Assembly (NCBI GenBank): GCA_025937895.1
Contig: JAICQL010000043.1
Span: 1-43,094, forward strand
Direction of reading: 5' to 3'
Length of the DNA: 43,094 nt
Source of the DNA: Polyangiaceae bacterium
Lineage (GTDB): Bacteria > Myxococcota_A > Polyangia > Polyangiales > Polyangiaceae
Shown: positions 37,880-43,094 of the stretch, piece after piece
How the letters are laid out: every line of letters starts with the position of its first letter
Numbering within the stretch: the first letter of the stretch is position 1
Translations under genes and position numbers: made by a program
Notes under the pieces: model-generated
Databases searched by the model: none
What the model was told of the DNA's origin: nothing
The model's input: the letters and a program-made list of their open reading frames with translations, nothing else

Positions 37880-40348
37880 CTAAGGGCGCGGGCTCTCCGA
37901 GTGGCGCAGGCTCATGCGCAGCTCCCCCGCGCAGCTCTCCAGCGAGGTCCGCGCGCCGCCCGTGACCGTATCGTAGACGAGCGCCACCGGTGCGACGCGG
38001 CGCCCTGCGACCTGGATGGCGGCGGCATTCTGCTCGCGCGCGTCGCCCCGAACCCACACGCCGCCGAGCTCCTTGCACAGCACTTCGCCCAGGTACGCGC
38101 CCACGAAGCCGGCGAGCCAGCGCGCCCACGCGGAGCTCGCCGGCACGGGCAGCTGCGGCGGAGCCAGCAGCTCGAGGTAGCGATCGAGCGCGGGCAGGGT
38201 CTTCATCGTGCGGTCGAGCGCTGCAACACCATGACCGGCGCAGTACACCGCCACCACCGAGTGCCCCAGGGCGCGGCCGAGACGAGGCAGATCCTCCAGG
38301 CTGGGCCATGCGCCAGCCCAGGGCAGTGGCGGGGCCACGTCGCTCGCGCCCTCCCAGCTCGCCGCCTTGCTGCCGGCGTGCCCCGAGAGCTCGGCCAGCA
38401 CGCCCTCCAGGGACGAGGCGAGGGTGGCGTGGCGGCCGTGAGCGATGCGGTGGCGCACCACCTGAAACGGCTGGATCTGCTGCCCCAGCAGCTCGAGCGT
38501 CGCGCTCTCGAGGGGCTCGCCCGAGCCCCAGCGGCCGCCCGCTACACGGCGCAGGGTCTCGCCCAGGTACAGCCCCGAGACGCGCCACAGGGTTGCGCTG
38601 GAGCTCGGGACGTCGAGCGGCCTGGGCCCGGCGCCGTAGAGCAGCCCGAGCGCGGTCTCCAGCCGCTCCAGGCTGGCCAGCGACAGATCGTAGCAACCGA
38701 AGTGGCGGAAGATGGGCGCCAAAGTCAGGAAGTGGCTCACGGCGCGGCCGGCCGCCTCGCGATCTTCGGGGCGCGTCAGCGCCAGCTCCGCCAGCTTCTC
38801 CTGCGCCAACGACTCGAGGCCTTCCAGCGCGATGTCGCGCGCGCCGCTCGACAGCGTGTGCTCCAGGGGCAACCAGATTGAAGCGGAGGAAGTGGGCCCC
38901 TGCTCGCCCACGCCCAGCCGTCGCAGGCGCGGGGTGAGCTGCTCTGCGGCCGCCTCGGAGATGCCGTACAGGCGCTCCAGCGCCGCTTCCGCGCGCGGCT
39001 CTTCTCCGCACAGGGCAGCGGCTTCGGCCAGCGCCGCCAGGCCGTCGATGGACTCGGCGTTGCTGCGCAGCGCGCGCTGCGCGAGCCGCAGCGCCACCGC
39101 CGGAGTGCCGACCCGCGCCTCCACGCAGGCCTGCAGCGCCAGCACCAGGCCCGCCTCCGGCGCAGGGCCGAGATTGGACTCCTTCAGCAGGCGCTCGGCG
39201 CGCTCCAGCGACCAGGCGTCATCACGCTGCCGCGCGTGGCGTACGGCACACCACACGAACATCAGCCGCGCCTCGGCCAGCTCCGGTGCGGCGTCCAGCG
39301 CGATGGTGGCCTCGGCTGCGGCGCGCTCGGCCGAGCCCGTCTCCAGCAGCACTCGCGCCAGAGCCACGCGCGACTCGGCATCCAGCGCCGCCGGGGTGGG
39401 CTCCTCCGGGATCAGCGCGCGCGCCTCGTCAAGGCGGCCGCTGAGCACCAGCTCCCAGCACTCCAGCACCGCGCGCCGCACGTCTTCCGGGCTGACCGCG
39501 ACCGCTCCCGGCAGCGAGCCGGAGGCCTGGCTGGTGCGCGGCGTGCTTTCGGCGCGGAGCTCGTCCGGGTAGCTGCTGGCGCGGTAGCGACCGGCGCGAG
39601 ACGACAGGCGCTCCTTCGCCCGCAGGCTATCGAAGGGCTGATAGGAGCGGGGTGACACGCGGCCGGAGCGCCGCGCCGCGGCCGGCAGGGCCGGCGCCGT
39701 GGGCTCGAGCCCGGGGCCCAGCGCGGAGCCGAGCGCAGCGGGCGGCCGTGGAGGGGGGCGGGAGATGTCCTCATCGAGGCCGGGTGGTGGTCGCACCGGC
39801 TCGTGCCGGCGCGACGCCAGCGGCTCGGCCGGTGTGACCTCCTCGTCGTCCTCATCGAGACCGCCCAGCTCGTCGAAGAACGGATGGGAGGGCCGAGGCA
39901 CGCTCGGGGCGCGCGAGGGCGGAGGGTGGCTGGGTGAGGTCTTTTCCTCCGCCTCGCCGTCGTCGGCCGCTGCCTCGGCGCTGCCGCTCATTTCGCCTCC
40001 GCCGGTGGCGCCGGGCTGCGCCGAGGCCTCCGCGCTGCCCTGCAGCGCCTCGGCCGCGCTGGCTGAGGTGTTCGGCTCGGTGCGCCCCTCCAGCTCGGCA
40101 AGCCAGTCTTCGGCCTCCGGAAAGGAGCTGGAGCGCGCCAGCAGCGCGCTCACCCGATCGGCGGCGCCTGCCATGTCGATGCGCCCGCGCTGAAATAGCA
40201 GGCGGGTGGCCAGAAAGGTGATCGCGGCCTCGTGCGCGCGCGAGTTGGCGAAGCGCGCCAGCAGCTGCGCCGCGGCTGCAGTATCGCCCGCATCGAGGGT
40301 GCGCTCGATGTGGCGCAGCTCTTCATGCTCGAGCGGACTCGTGGCCAT
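37880..40348 (-). CDS. Large TPR-like protein with duplicated C-terminal domain
   Basis: 822-residue cytoplasmic protein with no signal sequence. ATG 40348 is preferred to upstream codons, which precede only low-complexity sequence and overlap the divergent gene. The N-terminal 90 residues are helical repeats (ELRHIERTLDAGDTAAAAQLLAR), followed by about 200 disordered residues rich in Pro, Glu and Ser. Helical TPR-like pairs resume at about 290-480 (LVLSGRLDEARALIPE, RVALARVLLETGSAERAAAEATIALDAAP). The last 270 residues contain two related units, around 555-640 and 715-798, each with a YLGE-x-L start, GG-x-W turn and a G-x-x-I/V-x-P-x-x-V strand; this resembles DUF3806-type domains, tentatively. 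Function unknown; such TPR scaffolds occur in myxobacterial signalling and motility complexes. Confidence 0.82.
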   Translation of the reverse strand: MATSPLEHEELRHIERTLDAGDTAAAAQLLARFANSRAHEAAITFLATRLLFQRGRIDMAGAADRVSALLARSSSFPEAEDWLAELEGRTEPNTSASAAEALQGSAEASAQPGATGGGEMSGSAEAAADDGEAEEKTSPSHPPPSRAPSVPRPSHPFFDELGGLDEDDEEVTPAEPLASRRHEPVRPPPGLDEDISRPPPRPPAALGSALGPGLEPTAPALPAAARRSGRVSPRSYQPFDSLRAKERLSSRAGRYRASSYPDELRAESTPRTSQASGSLPGAVAVSPEDVRRAVLECWELVLSGRLDEARALIPEEPTPAALDAESRVALARVLLETGSAERAAAEATIALDAAPELAEARLMFVWCAVRHARQRDDAWSLERAERLLKESNLGPAPEAGLVLALQACVEARVGTPAVALRLAQRALRSNAESIDGLAALAEAAALCGEEPRAEAALERLYGISEAAAEQLTPRLRRLGVGEQGPTSSASIWLPLEHTLSSGARDIALEGLESLAQEKLAELALTRPEDREAAGRAVSHFLTLAPIFRHFGCYDLSLASLERLETALGLLYGAGPRPLDVPSSSATLWRVSGLYLGETLRRVAGGRWGSGEPLESATLELLGQQIQPFQVVRHRIAHGRHATLASSLEGVLAELSGHAGSKAASWEGASDVAPPLPWAGAWPSLEDLPRLGRALGHSVVAVYCAGHGVAALDRTMKTLPALDRYLELLAPPQLPVPASSAWARWLAGFVGAYLGEVLCKELGGVWVRGDAREQNAAAIQVAGRRVAPVALVYDTVTGGARTSLESCAGELRMSLRHSESPRP

Positions 40349-40441
40349 CCCCGGCCAGCGTATCAATTCCCCTCGCGGAAGCGTAGTTTCCTCTGACCGC
40401 GCTCTCTGGGACGCCGGGCCGAGCACTCCGGGAGCCAGATG

Positions 40442-40471
40442 TTGACACTGTGGTTCCCCGTACCGTAGATG
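40442..40471 (+). promoter_or_regulatory. Promoter of threonine synthase gene
   Basis: A perfect -35 TTGACA (40442-40447) is followed after 18 bases by TAGATG (40466-40471), which matches TA--A- of the -10 consensus. The transcript start would fall at about 40478, directly at the GTG start codon at 40479. Confidence 0.5.
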
Positions 40472-40478
40472 CGCGGCG

Positions 40479-41810
40479 GTGACGTACTCCGCACGTTTCA
40501 CTTGTTTGTCAGGTTGTACGGGAACGTGGCCCGTCACCCAGGCCATCTACAGCTGTCCAACTTGCGGTGGCCTGCTGCAAGTGGAGCACGACATCGAGGC
40601 GCTGCGCACGCGCAGCGGCGACGAGTGGCGCAAGCTGTTTGACCAGCGCTACAAGGGCACGCGCTGGCCGTACGGGTCGGGTGTGTGGGGCAAGCGCGAA
40701 TGGGTGATGCCCACCGTCGATGACGATTTGATCGTGTCGATGGATGAGGGCGGCACGAACCTGTTCTGGGCGGAGCGCTACGGCAAGCAGATCGGCCTCA
40801 GCGATCTGTGGGTCAAGCTGTGCGGCAACAGCCACAGCGGCTCCTTCAAAGATCTGGGTATGACCGTGTTGGTCAGCGTCGTTCGCCAGGCGGTGCGAGA
40901 CGGGCTGCGCGTGCAGGCCGTGGCCTGTGCTTCGACCGGTGACACCAGCGCCTCCCTGGCTGCGTACGGTGCGGCGGCGGGGCTGCCGGTGGTGGTGCTG
41001 CTGCCCCGCGGCAAGATCACTACTGGGCAGCTGGTGCAGCCGCTCGCGCACGGGGCGCTGGTGCTCGGCCTAGATACCGACTTCGACGGCTGCATGGCCA
41101 TCGTGAAGCGGCTGGCGCAGGAAGAGGTCGTGTACCTCGCCAACTCGATGAACCCGCTGCGCATCGAGGGCCAGAAGACGGTGGCCATCGAGATCGTGCA
41201 GCAGTTCGACTGGGAGGTGCCAGACTGGGTGATCCTGCCCAGCGGCAACCTGGGCAACGCCTCCGCGCTCCATGCCGGCTTCAAGATGATGATGGATCTG
41301 GGGGTCGCCAGCCGCATGCCGCGGCTGGTGGTGGCGCAGGCGGAGGCTGCCAACCCGATGTATCGCGCCTGGATCGCGGGCAAGCGCGAGATCGAGCCGA
41401 TACGCGCGGCAACCACGCTGGCGAGCGCGATTCAGATCGGCAACCCGGTGAGCGCGCCGCGCGCCTTCCGCGCTCTCGATGCAATGAACGGCATCGTCGA
41501 GCAGGCAAGTGAGCAAGAGTTGGTGGACGCGGCTGCGGAGGCGGATGCCACGGGCATGTACACCTGCCCGCACACCGCGGTGGGCCTGGCCGTGCTGAAG
41601 AAGTTGGTGCAGCGCGGCGTGATCGGCAAGACGCAGCGCGTGGTGTGTATCTCCACTGCGCACGGCTTGAAGTTCACCGAATTCAAGGTGCGCTACCACG
41701 AGGCTCAGCTCGAGCACATCAAGAGCACGCGCGCCAACCCCGCCGTGATCCTGCCGCCCGATTACGATCGGGTGAGCGAAGCCATCCAGCAGCGCTTCGC
41801 GCGCGCCTAG
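40479..41810 (+). CDS. thrC: Threonine synthase
   Basis: 443-residue pyridoxal-phosphate enzyme converting O-phosphohomoserine to threonine. GTG 40479 is the start because the N-terminal zinc-ribbon-like segment begins within ten residues (C9, C13, C26, C29 in FTCLSGC and YSCPTCGG). The cofactor lysine is Lys124 in [33 protein letters not shown] and [15 protein letters not shown] form the phosphate and pyridine loops. The C-terminal [15 protein letters not shown] block ([14 protein letters not shown]) is conserved. The long-chain N-terminal ribbon is typical of the class used by myxobacteria and cyanobacteria. A perfect -35 lies just upstream and no ribosome site is visible, so the mRNA may be leaderless. 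Divergent from the TPR-like gene, convergent with the PEGA gene. Confidence 0.95.
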   Translation: MTYSARFTCLSGCTGTWPVTQAIYSCPTCGGLLQVEHDIEALRTRSGDEWRKLFDQRYKGTRWPYGSGVWGKREWVMPTVDDDLIVSMDEGGTNLFWAERYGKQIGLSDLWVKLCGNSHSGSFKDLGMTVLVSVVRQAVRDGLRVQAVACASTGDTSASLAAYGAAAGLPVVVLLPRGKITTGQLVQPLAHGALVLGLDTDFDGCMAIVKRLAQEEVVYLANSMNPLRIEGQKTVAIEIVQQFDWEVPDWVILPSGNLGNASALHAGFKMMMDLGVASRMPRLVVAQAEAANPMYRAWIAGKREIEPIRAATTLASAIQIGNPVSAPRAFRALDAMNGIVEQASEQELVDAAAEADATGMYTCPHTAVGLAVLKKLVQRGVIGKTQRVVCISTAHGLKFTEFKVRYHEAQLEHIKSTRANPAVILPPDYDRVSEAIQQRFARA

Positions 41811-41851
41811 AGCGCGAGCCCGCGCAGAGCCCTCGCGGCTCGGCCAGGCAG

Positions 41852-41875
41852 GTGCAGGCCAACCGGGGTCTGCAC
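41852..41875. terminator. Hairpin after threonine synthase
   Basis: GTGCAG (41852-41857) and CTGCAC (41870-41875) form a 6-base stem. A smaller GAGCC/GGCTC stem lies at 41827-41841. Both are in the 145-base gap between convergent genes and precede the tandem repeats described next. Confidence 0.4.
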
Positions 41876-41886
41876 GCTGTCGCAAG

Positions 41887-41931
41887 GGCTGCGCTCGCAA
41901 CGGTTGCGCTCGCAACGGCTGCGAAGGTAAC
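41887..41931. repeat. Three 15-base tandem units between convergent genes
   Basis: GGCTGCGCTCGCAAC (41887-41901), GGTTGCGCTCGCAAC (41902-41916) and GGCTGCGAAGGTAAC (41917-41931). The middle unit contains the dyad GTTGCG-CT-CGCAAC, and adjacent units can pair in several registers (CGCAAC with GTTGCG). Noncoding. It may act as a terminator array or a protein-binding repeat. Confidence 0.7.
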
Positions 41932-41955
41932 AGCCTGCGCAGGAAACGAAGAGCC

Positions 41956-43094
41956 TCAGAACGTCACTGTGGCCGCAGCGCCGGCACCCTTGGGCGAGAC
42001 GTACGGAGTGAGTCGCACGCCTGCTTGCTCGGTCGCCGGGCGAGCGCTCGCTTGCTCTGGCGCCTCATCGGCGAGCAGCAGCACGACCCCGGTGATGCCC
42101 AGGGTCAACGCCACCCCGAAGGCCATGTCGGCGATCAGCGCGTTGCGCTCCACGTCATCGGCGCGCCGCGTGCTCGGCGCGTCGTTGAAGTCATCCTTGT
42201 CGCCCAGGGCGCGGATGCCGAAGATGGTGCCCACGATCGCGCCGGCGCCGGCGATGCCGAGTGTGACGTAGCCGGGTACCAGACTGCGCGGAGCCGGCGG
42301 ATCCAGCGTGCCCAGGGTGACATCGGCGGGGGGAGCCGACAGCGCAGGCACCGGCGGCGCTGGTTGCGCCGCTTGCTGCTGCAGGGTCACCGTCGGCTGC
42401 AGCTTGGCGCCCGGGGTGGCCGTGATCTCGACGGTCTGGGACTCGTACCCGGGCAGCGAGAGCACCAGCACGTGCCGGCCCGGCGCAAGACGCAAGGAGA
42501 GCGGCGTGGGCGAGGCGAGGTCCACACCGCTCACCTGCACGTGAGCGCCGGGTGGGGTGGTGGTGATCTGCAAGTCCGCCGGGACGCTGGCCAGGGCGCG
42601 CTGGCGTGCCGCGGCCGTCTCCAGCTTCTCGGCGCCCAGCTCGTCCTTCTTCGGGTCGCCCAGTACGGCGCTGAACGCAGCGAAGGCTCCGGGCACGTCG
42701 CCCAGCTTGTCCAGGCTCATGGCGCGCCAGTACTTGGCCTGGATGGCTGGGAGCAGCGCATCCGCTCGGGCGAAGTGGGCTTCGGCTGCGGCATATTGAC
42801 CAGCGCCGAAGGCCTCTTGCCCGGCGCCGTAGGCGGCACGCGCCTGCTCGCGCGCTGCCGCCGACACCTCGGGGGCGGCCGCGTTGCTGGCCCCGCCTGC
42901 CGCAGGAGCTGCCGCGCCGGTGGGAGGCGCAGGGGCAGCGGGCGCAGGGGCAGCGGGCGCAGTTGTAGTGCCGCTACCAGCAGCCCCGGGCTGCGCGCTG
43001 CCTGCGCGCAGGGGCGGGGCATTGCCGGCCGCGGGCGGCTGAGGCGCTTGCGCCCAAGCCGAGACCGATGTGTGCAAGACGCTTACCAGCGCAA
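41956..43094 (-). CDS. PEGA-domain envelope protein, 5' end outside the window
   Basis: At least 379 residues; the reading frame is open to the window edge and the visible start (ALVSVLHTSVSAWAQ) is the middle of a signal peptide, so the true start lies beyond 43094. After an Ala/Pro-rich repeat segment, one or two TPR-like helices appear (AYGAGQEAFGAGQYAAAEAHF, AKYWRAMSLDKLGDVPGAFAAF). A PEGA domain follows (LQITTTPPGAHVQVSGVDLASPTPLSLRLAPGRHVLVLSLPGYE), a small beta fold common on the outside of myxobacterial cells. Two transmembrane-like helices come next (YVTLGIAGAGAIVGTIFGI and ALTLGITGVVLLLAD), and the protein ends VRLTPYVSPKGAGAAATVTF. Function unknown; likely a periplasmic or envelope anchoring protein. 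Confidence 0.85.
   Translation of the reverse strand, partial: ALVSVLHTSVSAWAQAPQPPAAGNAPPLRAGSAQPGAAGSGTTTAPAAPAPAAPAPPTGAAAPAAGGASNAAAPEVSAAAREQARAAYGAGQEAFGAGQYAAAEAHFARADALLPAIQAKYWRAMSLDKLGDVPGAFAAFSAVLGDPKKDELGAEKLETAAARQRALASVPADLQITTTPPGAHVQVSGVDLASPTPLSLRLAPGRHVLVLSLPGYESQTVEITATPGAKLQPTVTLQQQAAQPAPPVPALSAPPADVTLGTLDPPAPRSLVPGYVTLGIAGAGAIVGTIFGIRALGDKDDFNDAPSTRRADDVERNALIADMAFGVALTLGITGVVLLLADEAPEQASARPATEQAGVRLTPYVSPKGAGAAATVTF
42926..42962. repeat. 15-base tandem repeat within PEGA gene linker
   Basis: GGCGCAGGGGCAGCG occurs at 42926-42940 and 42941-42955, followed by a partial unit GGCGCAG (42956-42962). It codes for an Ala-Pro repeat in the linker after the signal peptide, so copy-number change would keep the frame. 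Confidence 0.85.

Noticed and set aside
37749..39011. Upstream extension of the sulfatase-fold frame to 1001 codons
   Set aside because: It overlaps the 822-residue gene on the same strand in another frame and adds Arg/Ala/Gly-rich sequence before the obvious membrane start MLRKLTLRPL.
1..43094. CRISPR array, tRNA, rRNA, insertion sequence, prophage or defence island
   Set aside because: No regularly spaced direct repeats, tRNA-like cloverleaf, transposase or phage-type protein was seen anywhere in the window.

Overview
The window is a GC-rich chromosomal segment of about 43 kb carrying 31 genes that I can support. Nothing in it is an rRNA, tRNA, insertion sequence, prophage or CRISPR array. 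The gene content points to a myxobacterium-type member of the Myxococcota: an FHA plus sigma-54 activator protein, a bacterial Ser/Thr kinase joined to an FHA domain, many lipoproteins with Ala/Pro-rich linkers, a very cysteine-rich surface lipoprotein, a PEGA protein and TonB receptors carrying a TonB-like domain. This assignment is inference from gene content; no 16S or other marker is present. Strong third-position GC bias creates long spurious open frames opposite most genes.

Layout. 1-5.1 kb: a cysteine-rich lipoprotein (-), a divergent small lipoprotein (+) and an FHA/sigma-54 enhancer-binding protein (+). 5.1-7.2 kb: a three-gene operon read leftward (lipoprotein, Fpg/Nei DNA glycosylase, hotdog thioesterase). 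7.3-11.9 kb: a rightward run of a single-POTRA Omp85-type barrel, a small secreted protein resembling DUF4390 and a membrane hybrid histidine kinase. 11.9-16.2 kb: a DNA repair block made of PolX with a PHP nuclease, a LigD-type polymerase domain as a free-standing gene and a LigC-type ATP-dependent ligase. 16.4-17.3 kb: two Hsp20 genes. 17.5-20.3 kb: a ThuA-like protein, an Arg/Glu-rich lipoprotein and two unknown proteins. 20.4-22.1 kb: a Ser/Thr kinase joined to FHA and to a GGDEF-like domain that has lost its active site.

22.5-33.2 kb is the most unusual part. Two TonB-dependent receptor transcription units lie back to back around a divergent start region at about 28.18 kb. Leftward: a DUF1704/MATCAP-like metallopeptidase, a TonB-dependent receptor with its own TonB C-terminal-like domain, and a lipoprotein whose TTG start overlaps the receptor stop. 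Rightward: a polytopic membrane protein ending in a sigma-54 activator fold that has lost Walker A, Walker B and GAFTGA, then a second receptor with a TonB-like domain. The second receptor has a credible signal peptide only if translation begins at a CTG. I think this is the best candidate for an undescribed envelope sensing/uptake system, but its substrate cannot be read from the sequence.

33.2-37.7 kb: envelope glycan genes (GT4 glycosyltransferase, a GT2-methyltransferase fusion, an LtaS-like membrane sulfatase-fold enzyme). 37.9-43.1 kb: a large protein with an internal duplication, divergent threonine synthase, and a PEGA protein whose 5' end lies outside the window. Several convergent gene pairs are separated by strong inverted repeats that probably act as two-way terminators.
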